Part shown: piece after piece, positions 1 to 8,329 of the stretch | Layout: the number at the start of each line of letters is the position of its first letter | Position numbering within the stretch: the first letter of the stretch is position 1 | Origin: Spirogloea muscicola | Taxonomy: Eukaryota > Streptophyta > Zygnematophyceae > Spirogloeales > Spirogloeaceae | Assembly: GCA_009602725.1 (NCBI GenBank) | Contig: WELB01000266.1 | Location: 124,130 to 135,370 of the forward strand | Direction of reading: 5' to 3' | Length of the DNA stretch: 11,241 bases | Program-made: the position numbers and the translations under genes | The notes under the pieces: generated by a model | Told to the model about the DNA's origin: nothing | Databases searched by the model: none | Seen by the model: only the letters and a program-made list of their open reading frames with translations

Positions 1-239
1 CTTTGTTTCTGTTACTTAGCGCTTCCCCTGGCCCCCTTCTCGTACTCTGTTCATTCTTTTTCGGGCTGGTTGTTCCAGCCCCTATTCTCAATGGGCGAGC
101 ACTTTCTTCTTCTGCAGGCCGGCCCGCCGCCCGCGCCCACCGGCCCGCCCGCCCGGCCACCCCGCCGCCTGCAGGCCAGCCCAGGCAGGCCCTCCACCGC
201 CTTCGCCAGTCTCCACCTCTCCGGCCCCCGCCGCCCGCC
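1..239 (+). promoter_or_regulatory. 5' leader and upstream region of the subtilase gene
   Basis: This is the pyrimidine-rich and then strongly C/G-rich stretch ahead of the subtilase start. No TATA box is evident. Positions 101-117 (pyrimidine run ending in tctgcag) resemble a very good 3' splice site, so the 5' UTR may contain an intron whose donor lies outside the window. From about 118 to 239 the sequence is dominated by CCG/CCCG units, as is common for GC-rich leaders in algae. The frame of the start codon stays open back to position 3. The start at 240 is preferred because it has a good context (gccgccATGG) and opens directly into a signal peptide. Confidence 0.45.
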
Positions 240-1444
240 ATGGCGCCGCCGCCGCTCGTCACCGCGCTCCTGGCCGTGCTCGTCGCCGCCGCCGCCGCCG
301 CCGCCGAGGTCCACCTCGTCGTGCTCAACCGCCACCAGCCCGTGGCCGCCTACCAAGGCAACCTGGACGGCTTCCCACGCACGGCCGGCTCCGCCGGCTC
401 CCCCAAGCTCGACCCCCACAGGTCCGCCAGCCTCGCCCGCCACCCAGCTCGGGCTCCTGGTCTGTAATGTGCTCGCGCTCGCTCGGCGTACGCCCGAGAG
501 AGCTGCCCTCTCTGTGCACGGTCGACTCCCGCTTCCACGTCTGCCTGGTCACCGGTTTGGGCCCCTTTCAGCTGTCTCTCCAATCCAGCTTGAGCGGCAT
601 GCCGGCCGCCTCCCCCTCGCATACCCTCTCCCACACCGTCGGAAACACTCTGGGAAAGGCTGCTGCACGGGCCTTGTAAAGGCCGTCTTCATGCAGCAGC
701 TTGCATTTATCGGGCAGTCCAAAGCTGCTGACAGGCCGCGCCTCCGGAGCCTGTATCAGCTGTCAGTCTGGGCTGCTGCTTTATCTTTTGGCGCCATGAG
801 CTGATCAGGGTTCCTTGGTATACGCTTGCGCAGCCCCCACGTTGCTGCCTACAGGGGGCTGCTGACCGACCTGCACGACCAGGTCCTGGGCTCGATCTCG
901 AGAACTACGACCAAGCTGTACTCTTACACCAACTCGCTCAACGGCTTCGCTGTCAGCCTCACTGCAGCTCAGGTATGCGCGCGTGGTCGTGTCGAAGCCC
1001 TGCATCCCTTCCCACTTAGACGGCCAAATCCGTGCAACTCTGGTCAGGTGCTAACACAACATCCCTCCTTCTCGTCTTGGTCGCCAGCCTGGCCTTGGAC
1101 AGCTAGTGCAGCACGTGCTGTCTACTGAGTACTGCAGCACTGCATTAGCGCCAGCTTGGGCAGCGTCAAAGAGCACCAGGAGGTTCGAACGTCACCGGGC
1201 AGCGCGTGATTCGGGTCTCTTTGAGTGAACTTTGCCCACGTTGTGACCCGCATACAGGTCGAGGAGCTGAGAGAGCATCCCGAGGTTGCACATGTCGTGG
1301 GTGACACGCGCATGATCACGACTACGACGTACACACCACAGTTCCTGAATATGGCCACTGCATGGGGTGCTGTCGGCAGTGCTAATGGCAACAATGCTGG
1401 CGAGGACATAGTCGTTGGCGTCGTTGACACCGGCATATATCCAG
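240..1444 (+). other. Subtilase exons 1-3: signal peptide, I9 prodomain, catalytic Asp
   Basis: Exon 1 (240-421) encodes a classic signal peptide: MAPPP, then a Leu/Val/Ala core to about residue 22, with likely cleavage before EVHLVVLNR. It ends in phase 2, and exon 2 (834-972) restores a serine (DPH-S-PHVAAYRGLL). Exon 2 carries the I9 inhibitor core (HVAAYRGLLTDL, KLYSYTNSLNGFAVSLTAAQ), matching the HHxLL and YSYxxxxNGFAAxLT patterns of plant subtilases. Exon 3 (1258-1444) continues with VEELREHPEVAHVVGDT, then the mature N-terminal region (TTTYTPQFL). It ends with the catalytic Asp block IVVGVVDTGIYP (Asp at about residue 164) in phase 1. Introns are 422-833 and 973-1257. Confidence 0.9.
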
Positions 1445-4400
1445 GTGAAGCTACTGTGACCTATTGACACTGATCACGCCTGCGACGTGTCAGGCTTGCG
1501 CTGCGACCAAGACTTGTGGCGCCCTCCGTGTCGAATCTTTGCTCAGAAACTACGGCAACAAGGATGAGTGTTTAAAGTCTGAAGTCGTCCTGCCAGGTGC
1601 GGCTGACCAGATTGCTTTTGTGGTTTGGTTCCTTGTAGCAATACTGCCTCCATTGCTGCTGGGAATCAAGGCGTGCCGGTCATCCAGAAAGATGTTCTCT
1701 ACGGGTATGCTTCAGGGATGGCGCCAAGAGCCAGGTACCTTGATACTCTGCATTTGCACGGCTACAGCTGCAGCCTGTTGTCTCATCTACTGCAGTAAGA
1801 TCTTGTCTTGGTTATGAAGCTTCTCATAGTATCTGCCTTTCGAAAGAGCAAGTTTGCAGAGCTGTTGCACTTGTCCTGTGATGTGCATGCAGAATTGCTG
1901 CCTACAAGATTAGGTGGGAGAACTCCAACGGGCTAGGCCTCATCTTTCTCAGTGACGTCATGGCGGCTATTGATCAGGTGCTCATTCTCAGACTTCAGCT
2001 GGGTCTTTGCAAATCCCAGACCTTCGTAGCTCCAGAGGTAGTTGACAGCTGCATACGGACACAATGAGCCACAGACTTCGCCATGACGACCCTGCCTAAT
2101 GAGCTTATCCCCCTGTGAACAGGCTGTAGCTGACGGCGTCGATGTGATCAATTTCAGCATCAGCTACGCTCGTGTCCCCAGCAATCCAACGAGTGTTGAT
2201 ATTTCTGAGCTCGCTTTGCTCACGGCAAGCAAAGCAGGCATTTTCTCGGCTCAGGCCGCTGGAAACCTTGATCAAGTGGTCTCGTGGTCGCCGTGGCAGG
2301 TTGGTGACGATAAGTGTCCCCAATGCTGAGACCACATAATAGCCTTCCACGATTTTGCTGCTTCTCTTCATTGTCGACTCCTGCATGTGTGATATGCAGC
2401 CTCTGACAAAGCTGGAAACGACTTCATACCAATTCATATTGGCAGAGCTGCCCACTTCTTTAAAAGATGGAGGACGTAGCAGAATCTGATATTGCTTGTC
2501 TGAAACAGATAACAGTAGGTGGGTCTGTCACGGACCGCACTTATACTGCATACGCTCAAGTAGGGAGGTGGAATCTCACCGGAGGCTCCATCACAGGTCA
2601 GCCGATGCGTGTACTGCACGCAGCTAGGACAAGCAGTGAAGCTCCATCGTTCCCTCTTGTGCGCCTGGCAAGATCTCAGCAATCTGGCGCCTTGTGATAG
2701 TGGACAAAGCAAGTGCATCGTCGCATCTACAGGAGGAGCCTGTTAATATCTCTCTTGACACAAGCCTCCCATCGCATGCACACTGAAGCCAGCACCAGGG
2801 GCACTAGCACTCTATACAGCATCATTACTGCAGACAAAGCCAAAGCCTCGGGAGTATCGTCGACCGACAGTGACTTGCTTTTCTGCCAGAACCCAGCCCT
2901 CTTCAATGCAAGCATCGTTCGTGGCAAGATCTTGGTCTGCCAGGCAACATCTGAGTACCTCTCAAACAGCTTCCACACTCTCTTGTCATCCACAGCTGAT
3001 GCGGCAGCGAATACCTGTGAGGAATTTTTTATCTCTACTCAAAGAGTCTTGAATCTCTATCAACGGATGTGCTGCCGCTTTGAAGCACAAGAGAATAGGA
3101 AGTCAGCCGCTGCACGGTGCTACATGTGACCAGATGCATGTCTGCAAGAGGCTCCGCCCATCAGTGGTTAATTAGTGGACCTTTCCATAATTGCCATTCG
3201 CATGTTTTGCCAAGGTTCTGATATCTTGGAATGTGAAGGCTTACTTTGAACACTTGACATCCATGCTTGCAGCTCTTGCACTGGGAGCTGCTGGAGCAAT
3301 CTTCACAACCTCGGACAGCACTGATGTACATCCTGGGTCACGATGGCCCCTGCCAGCTATTTACCTCACTTCTGCCAGCTCTACGGTACTCCCTTGCACT
3401 TCTGCAGAATCCAGCATGTTGTCCAGTATGCTTGCCTTTGCACTTAGAGTATTTGTCTGTGACCAATTGTGCCTGACTGGTGTTCAAGATATTCACATAA
3501 ACCCGGTCATCTGACACAAATCCAGTGTCCATGTGACATTGACAGTCTTTGTATGTATATATAAGTAGCTCAAGCAAGCCCGAAGGAAGGATCCAGGGAA
3601 TTACACCCATATACACGTTAGAGTCTCCAACGGTGGGCATCTTTTCCAGTATTGGCCCTAATCCAGCAACACGCGAGATTCTCAAGGTACACTCTCTGCA
3701 CGACGACCACCACAATCGCCTGTGAGCAAGTGTGCCATAACTTCTCGTTGCTTGCGTTCCATCTGAGAAGGTCTTGGGCAGCTCTGAGTAGACAATCTTG
3801 TCCACTGCAGCCAGACCTCATCGCCCCCGGGCAGTCCATCTGGGGAGCTTGGTCCCCCTTCAATATGGATGGTGTGGAAGCGCCGGCTGGTTCTTACTTT
3901 GCTCAGACCACTGGCACCAGCCAGGCCACTCCACACATAGCGGGCATTGCAGCAGTTCTCCGGCAGCTTCACCCTACTTGGTCCGTTTCCATGATCAAGT
4001 CAGCCCTGGTCACCACGACAACTGTGGTGGACCGCTGGAATATGCCTTTGAGGACTGCCGTGAGTGCCGGAGCTTCCTCACATGACTCACTCTGTCTCGC
4101 GGTAGCACTGCTAATACACTCACCTGTCGGCAGTATACCTGAGGCACGTCCCAGGCTTGTCCCAGACAGCGCTTGTGCACTGAGTAGACCAACTCCAACG
4201 CCCTCACCGCGTTGCAATTATCTTCTGGCCAGCATACGTCAGGCGACGTAGGGACGTTTGCAACAGCGACAGTGGAGGATATGGGTGCCGGTCATGTGCG
4301 AGCCGATAAGGCCATCCAAGCAGTCCTTGTCTTCGATTCAGGTATTCTGTCCTTGCTATTCATGGTGCACTGCCTTCAGACAACTTCAGTTCCTCTGGGC

Positions 4401-5450
4401 AGACAGTCATGGAGCTCTCCTTCCCTGCTGCTTGTCAGAAGATTGCATGCAAGTTCAGTCACCTGCAGGACTGCAGCAGAGCCACTGACAAATGCTTTTC
4501 TTTTGCTACCAGGCTACCCTGAATGGGTGAAATACATGTGCGGAGCCCCAAACATAACGCCACAACAGGTCATGTCAGCGATTGGAGAGAATTGTACGCT
4601 GACTGGCAAATATGCCAATCCATCTGAATTGAACGCTCCGTATATATCCACAATCAGGTAGAGCAAAAAAGGGCTGGATGCATTGGCAGGCTTTGTGGTC
4701 AAAAGTTGGTGGAAACTCAGTAGCCTCTTCAGTATGTTCAAGTTACAAATTCTCTTGATTGTATACCTCCTTGGGCGTCCAAGCTTTCTCTCCCAAGCAC
4801 AGAAATTGCGGCATATGATTAGTCGCCCTGCCCAACACAACTTCGGAAGTGCAAGTAGCGAGTGTGTCAAGTGTCATACTGCCCTCAATCTACAGCTGAC
4901 CATGCGCAATCCTTGCCTCTTCTTTTTGACAGTAACCAAGGAGTTACCATAGTACGAACACGTACAATAACCAATACAGGTCCAGCAGCCGTTTATACAG
5001 TCAGTGTGCAACAACCACCCTCTGTCACTCTTGTGGTTTCGCCCTCAAGGCTGGCATTCCCCGCACTTGGCAAAGTCTCCTTCAACGTTAGCATCACGGT
5101 GAGATTTTAAATCATCTGGCTTGACACGAGTGTTGCACTGCTGCGATGCTATATGTTACATTCGACATACACCATGATATTTATGAAGGGCCTCATTGAA
5201 GAGCTTGCTTATTCAGAACGTCAAAGTAGCAGTGCGGAGAGAGATTACCACGTTTTCACGGATAGAAGAGTATGCCTAGAAATGATGTACAACTCCAATG
5301 CTGCAGGTTAACGGCCCGGTAGGTGGCGCTTCGACTGGTTACATTACTTGGTCAAATTCACAGGGCAAGTCCATAACATTGACTGTTGCCTGTGCAACTT
5401 CGCCAGTGGATCCTCCTCCTCCTCCAGTCAATTACTATTACTACAAGTAA
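240..5450 (+). CDS. Secreted plant-type subtilisin-like serine protease (peptidase S8/SBT), multi-exon, catalytic His segment missing
   Basis: This is a subtilase precursor, an endopeptidase expected to enter the secretory pathway and self-process its prodomain. I join exons 240-421, 834-972, 1258-1444, 1639-1734, 1893-1977, 2123-2299, 2509-2596, 2789-3016, 3273-3385, 3546-3686, 3811-4059, 4233-4341, 4513-4657, 4933-5098 and 5307-5450. All introns are GT-AG. Domain order is signal peptide, I9 inhibitor, S8 with catalytic Asp (VVDTGIYP), oxyanion Asn (QAAGN), PA insertion, catalytic Ser (GTSQATPHIAG) and Fn3-like. About 749 residues are recovered, close to plant SBT length. Every junction keeps phase except exon 3 to exon 4, where the His motif (GHGTH type) should be. 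The recovered exons total 2249 nt, which is not a multiple of three, as expected if an exon is lost. It could be a pseudogene, a pseudoenzyme or an assembly gap. The family call is very secure; activity is doubtful. Confidence 0.9.
285..305 (+). repeat. (GCC)7 microsatellite coding for poly-alanine
   Basis: Seven perfect GCC codons in frame encode seven alanines at the end of the hydrophobic core of the subtilase signal peptide, just before the likely cleavage region. Trinucleotide tracts like this change length by slippage without breaking frame. Confidence 0.9.
1445..1638 (+). other. Intron 3 region where the catalytic-His exon should lie
   Basis: This 194-nt segment separates the exon with the catalytic Asp from the exon that starts one residue after the expected GHG motif (NTASIAAGNQGVPV). 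Family members have about 60-70 residues between these points, including the W-x-G-x-C region and the catalytic histidine. I read both strands. There is no cacgg or catgg that could code for HG, and no tryptophan/cysteine pattern of the family. Exon 3 ends in phase 1 while exon 4 needs phase 2 before it, so direct splicing shifts the frame. One forward frame is open here (1464-1817), but its translation resembles nothing in the family. Confidence 0.75.
1639..2596 (+). other. Subtilase exons 4-7: S8 core after His, oxyanion Asn
   Basis: Exon 4 (1639-1734) encodes NTASIAAGNQG and YGYASGMAPRA, the block that follows the catalytic His. Exon 5 (1893-1977) gives RIAAYKIRW and SDVMAAIDQ, the plant ARIAxYKxxW...SDILAAID block. 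It reads through an internal ag without an intron and has the unusual connecting stretch ENSNGLGLIFL. Exon 6 (2123-2299) gives AVADGVDVINFSIS and QAAGN, with the oxyanion-hole Asn. Exon 7 (2509-2596) gives ITVGGSVTDRTYTAYAQVG, equivalent to the VGASTxDRxF block. Phases 2, 0, 0 and 1 connect cleanly. Introns are 1735-1892, 1978-2122, 2300-2508 and 2597-2788. Confidence 0.88.
2789..3686 (+). other. Subtilase exons 8-10: PA domain and FSS(R)GPN block
   Basis: Exon 8 (2789-3016) carries the PA-domain features STLYSIITADKA and SIVRGKILVCQ (the VxGKIVLC motif). Its acceptor (gaag at 2785-2788) is weaker than the others but is the one that keeps phase. Exon 9 (3273-3385) gives LALGAAGAIFTTSD and WPLPAIYLTSASST, the usual GAxGxI and LPA segments. 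Exon 10 (3546-3686) gives SLYVYISSSSKPEGRI, then SPTVGIFSSIGPNPATREIL, the block normally written FSSRGPN; here the Arg is Ile. PA domains in subtilases help substrate positioning or dimerisation. Introns are 3017-3272 and 3386-3545, and all phases agree. Confidence 0.85.
3811..5450 (+). other. Subtilase exons 11-15: catalytic Ser, Fn3-like domain, Pro/Tyr tail
   Basis: Exon 11 (3811-4059) opens with PDLIAPGQSIWGAW and has the catalytic Ser motif TTGTSQATPHIAGIAAVL followed by LHPTWSVSMIKSALVTT. Gln replaces the usual Met after the Ser. Exon 12 (4233-4341) gives MGAGHVRADKAIQ. Exon 13 (4513-4657) gives YPEWVKYMCG. Exon 14 (4933-5098) begins the Fn3-like domain with NQGVTIVRTRTITNTG and LAFPALGKVSFNVSIT. 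Exon 15 (5307-5450) finishes it with GYITWSNSQGKSITLTV and ends with five Pro, Val-Asn, four Tyr, Lys and stop TAA. Introns are 3687-3810, 4060-4232, 4342-4512, 4658-4932 and 5099-5306; all are phase consistent. Confidence 0.92.
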
Positions 5451-6217
5451 CCTGCAGGTCCGTTGTCAAGTGGCACAATATGTCATACATGTCATGAATA
5501 CCTCCACCTATTGCGACACAAATTCTTGCCTTGTTAGGTACTGTTTGCAAAAAGCGAGTTCGTAATCAAAGTAAGGATTTGCCTTTTCAACACCGGTAGC
5601 TGGCTTGATGGAGATAATGGAGCTGCCTAACTGGAGACTGAGGACTTCATTCATTCATTATTTATTCAATGACGGCATATGTTCCAGCTTGCTGCCAGTG
5701 GCCCCAAAGGCACTTGGTGATGAGAATCTAGGATTGGTAATACACTGCAGCTTTATAATGTAAAGTGACCTGTATTCAGCACTTGCACTTAATTGCTCAT
5801 GACAAATTGTACCCAAGGGAACTACTAAATGATAATAATGACAGGTTTCAATTTTAGACATTGATTGAGAAGACCACATATTCTAAGAGCTTGATAGCAA
5901 GGGTTTCAGCTGCAAGTAATCTTCAATGAAAATGCAGTACCTATAAAGGGCAGCAGTTGACTGAAGAGAAAACATAATATTTGCTCTTCAGAGCATCAGC
6001 AGAGTGGGAAAGTAGGGCATGAGGCAAGTACAGGTCGACTTATGAACATGGACAGGGAAACAGCTTGGCCACAATTCTGTCTGGTGCACTTAAGCTTATG
6101 GTGGACTCTATTATCAGGCACCTACACTTGTGTACTTGGTCACAAGACAGACCAGGATCGCTACACAACACCGCATCCTTGTTAGTTCCATCCTAAAGAT
6201 GTAGAAGTAGCCAGTGG
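5451..6217. other. Convergent intergenic region, AT-rich, no gene recognised
   Basis: This 767-nt stretch lies between the stop codons of the subtilase (+) and the F-box gene (-), so it should hold both 3' UTRs. It is visibly poorer in G/C than the coding exons and has no convincing ORF. The only sizeable one is a 73-codon minus-strand frame without family features. A TGTAA at 5759-5763 on the + strand is a possible algal-type polyadenylation signal for the subtilase, but it is far from the stop. Short cattcatt-like repeats occur near 5648-5670. Confidence 0.7.
5661..5666 (-). terminator. Possible polyadenylation signal AATAAA (minus strand)
   Basis: AATAAA reads on the minus strand in an A/T-rich context about 550 nt downstream of the F-box gene stop. 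The distance is long for a 3' UTR, and a hexamer like this can occur by chance. Confidence 0.25.
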
Positions 6218-7335
6218 TCAGTACTGACCAGTGTTCCAAAGCCAGCCCACAATCTGTTCAGCATCGAGGTTGCCAAGCTTGCTGGCCAGCTGAAACCTGT
6301 CAAAGTAACATTGGTGGTATAGTTTAGCAGTCAATATTTTAGAATGGGAAAGGTTCAAAGCACTTACCTGTCTCTCATAAGAGATTGCCTACTTTATCGA
6401 TGCCCATAGCATGCTGAGCACACAAACACCTGCAGGCTGCAATTGATTTACGATACACAGGAGATCGAGCCACGTACCATCTAACAGCTTCAGTGTTGTC
6501 TGGTCGATGCGTGCCCTCGCCATCCAGGTACATAAAGCCAAGGAGGACCTGTACCAACTCGATCAGTATCAGTGGTTGTTTCAGGATTATCCACCATGCA
6601 TTTCTTCCCCAAGTTTGCACAGGATGCCTAGAACTCATCTCAGTATATTCATTACCGCAGCTTTAGCAGACCATGCCCTCGTGGCGTCAGGATTTCTGGC
6701 AGCTCGCAGCAGCCATACAAGTGCTTCTTCGCCATCACGCGGGCAGGTTTTTCCTCCGCGGTAGTAGGCTTCGGCCACCTTGATCTGGCAGCCCTGCAAT
6801 GTCAATCCGCGGCGCCCACAAGTCACCTTCATGGCTGCAGTTTCTACAGCAGCTGGAGCCACAGCTTAAGAGTCTCCTACTCATGAATGCCAAGTACAGC
6901 ATTGTTGTCATACAGAAAGGACCTTTCTCTACTGACCCCCACCCTTCACCTCACAGGCCAACCTCTTCACTAACTCCTTAATGACACTCCCTCGACAGTC
7001 TTGGCTGTCCCGATCAAGATAGACAACTGACCGCAACCCCTGCTTGGTGCTCCTCTGTGTGCTTACTCCACATGATTGTACATGGGCACAACATGGGCCA
7101 TGAAGAGATGTAACAGACAACTTGGGTAGGAGAAGAAGGATACGGTTGTAACAATAACTTGGCATGTGACGGGGAATCTTACCTGGTGACCCTGCCGAGC
7201 AGCTCTCCGCAGCCATTCCATGGCTTTTGTGCAGTCACCCCTGGTCTGATACTCCTCGGCCAGGACAACCATGGCCGTCACGTTCGCTGCTTCAGCTGCC
7301 TGGCGCAGTATGTAGGGGGGTGACAAGTGCAGATT
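6218..7335 (-). other. Sel1-repeat exons 3-7
   Basis: Exon 3 (7335-7183) encodes repeat 1: AAEAANVTAMVVLAEEY, then KAMEWLRRAARQGHQ. Exon 4 (6793-6656) gives repeat 2: KVAEAYYRGG, PRDGEEALVWLLRAAR, then NPDATRAW. Exon 5 (6548-6478) continues repeat 3: VLLGFMYLDGEGTHRPDNTE. Exon 5 ends AGA-TG and the 21-nt exon 6 (6388-6368) starts with G, restoring the Trp of the EAVRW motif. Exon 6 also splits an Arg codon with exon 7 (6296-6218), which ends FQLASKLGNLDAEQ and GWLWNTGQY. The exon 3 start could alternatively be the gccag acceptor nearer the repeat. Sel1 repeats are alpha-solenoid protein-binding modules. Confidence 0.85.
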
Positions 7336-8109
7336 CTGAGATCTTCGCGCATGCAGAATCCTTCCTAGCTGCCCGTCTGGCGTACAGCAGCTTGCAAGTG
7401 TACGGCGCCGAATGCTCAGAGCACGCATGTGGTGCTGCAGAAACACGTGCAGACGAGGGTGGTTGTTGGCAAGGTGCACTGCCTCTCATGAGTGAGTTGG
7501 AAAGGCGAGCAGCATGGGGGTTTGAGCAGTGGCCCAGGTTTGTTTGTTGCCCACGAAATATCAAAGCATGCCATTTTTGACCTCTCTGACCCCGCAAGAC
7601 GAAGTTGTGGTCTTCATTCTCCATGGCAAGCGGTCTGACCTTGTCATCAGCGATGCAGAGTCGCCACGAACGGCACACTGCAGCACAGACGCTGAGATCT
7701 CCGAACCCAAGGCACCTGAATATGCCCTGCACATGTCTGGGAGTTAGCAACCACACTCTAATCTGCCGATCATGACAGGCAGCTCTCAGTTGCTCTCGGC
7801 AGCGCAAAGCTTTCCTGATTTTCGTGCGTGGACCCGAATGCTGGCAGTACGGCGTACATCTGCAGGGCAACCGTAGAGGAGCGGCAGCCCCTTGTAGGTG
7901 GCAGCTGCTGTTCCCGACTGAGACTGGCGCAAGAGCAAGTTGAGATGGTGGTGTGAGGTAGAGGTGTGGTGACTGACTTGGAGAGCTTCGGGAGGCAAGG
8001 CGTCGAGCCCCGATCCAGGCGGCGCACAGCCGCCGCTCGTGTGCCCCTGGCCCGTCGCGGCCGCCGCAGCCGTGCCTCCGGGCGACCGGCCGCCGCGGTG
8101 GTCGTCCAT
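6218..8109 (-). CDS. F-box protein with Sel1-like repeats (probable SCF E3 ligase adaptor)
   Basis: Seven exons on the minus strand (8109-7978, 7726-7640, 7335-7183, 6793-6656, 6548-6478, 6388-6368, 6296-6218) join through GT-AG introns into one frame of 681 nt, 226 residues plus TGA, with every junction phase consistent. Residues 35-73 form an F-box (LDALPPEALQ then GIFRCLGFGDLSVCAAVCRSW), which would bind SKP1 in an SCF ubiquitin ligase. Residues about 86-194 hold three Sel1-like repeats that probably recruit substrate. This architecture is known in plants and algae (Arabidopsis At1g70590-like). The start has strong context (caccATGG). An in-frame upstream ATG at 8292 has weak context and would add 61 low-complexity residues. 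A further exon hidden in the 7336-7639 intron cannot be excluded. The protein is shorter than plant relatives. Confidence 0.85.
7640..8109 (-). other. F-box exons 1-2
   Basis: Exon 1 (8109-7978) has a Gly/Ala-rich leader starting MDDHRGGRSPGG and ends at LDALPPEALQ, the LPxExL start of an F-box, before a gtcagt donor. The intron acceptor tgcag ends at 7727. Exon 2 (7726-7640) continues GIFRCLGFGDLSVCAAVCRSWRL with the typical DL...VCRxW pattern and ends DDK before gtcaga. The intron thus splits the F-box in phase 0. It is 251 nt long (7727-7977). Confidence 0.88.
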
Positions 8110-8329
8110 GGTGCACCGGGGCGGGCTGGGCAGGCCGGGGCCTGGCGGAGCCCGGGGGCGGGCGGAAGGGGCAGGGCGCAGCGCGCAGGCGAGCTCGGGA
8201 GGGGGCGCAAGAGAATGAGCCAGGGTCGGAGGAAAACGTGTGTTCAAGGAGATGGGGAGGCCATGTGTGGCCAAGTACGAAGGCAAGCACATTGACAAAT
8301 GTACGTCACCTGCTGCTAAGCTGACCCGC
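8110..8329 (-). promoter_or_regulatory. Upstream region and 5' UTR of the F-box gene
   Basis: Only about 220 nt lie between the F-box start codon and the stop of the LINE remnant upstream on the same strand. The part nearest the ATG is very rich in C/G (about 8110-8210), like the leader of the subtilase gene. No TATA box is evident. Transcription must start here or within the retroelement remnant. Confidence 0.45.

Noticed and set aside
1464-1817. Open forward frame of 117 codons spanning the missing-His region
   Set aside because: It overlaps exon 4 in a different frame, has no GHG, W-x-G-x-C or other subtilase pattern, and resembles no family I know.
2955-2969. Intron starting at gtacct inside exon 8
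   Set aside because: It would be 15 nt long, and the exon reads through in frame to a good donor at 3017 that fits exon 9.
3416-3426. Micro-exon coding HVV before exon 10
   Set aside because: Not needed: exons 9 and 10 join directly in phase 0 and give the normal spacing between the LPA and YIxS motifs.
3338-3805. Minus-strand 155-codon ORF
   Set aside because: Antisense shadow of subtilase exon 10 and its flanking introns; the plus strand has clear family motifs there.
7292-8290. 332-codon minus-strand ORF as a single-exon gene
   Set aside because: It only partly overlaps the F-box coding exons, reading exon 2 in frame but running through introns and reading exon 1 in another frame; the spliced model preserves the F-box and repeats.
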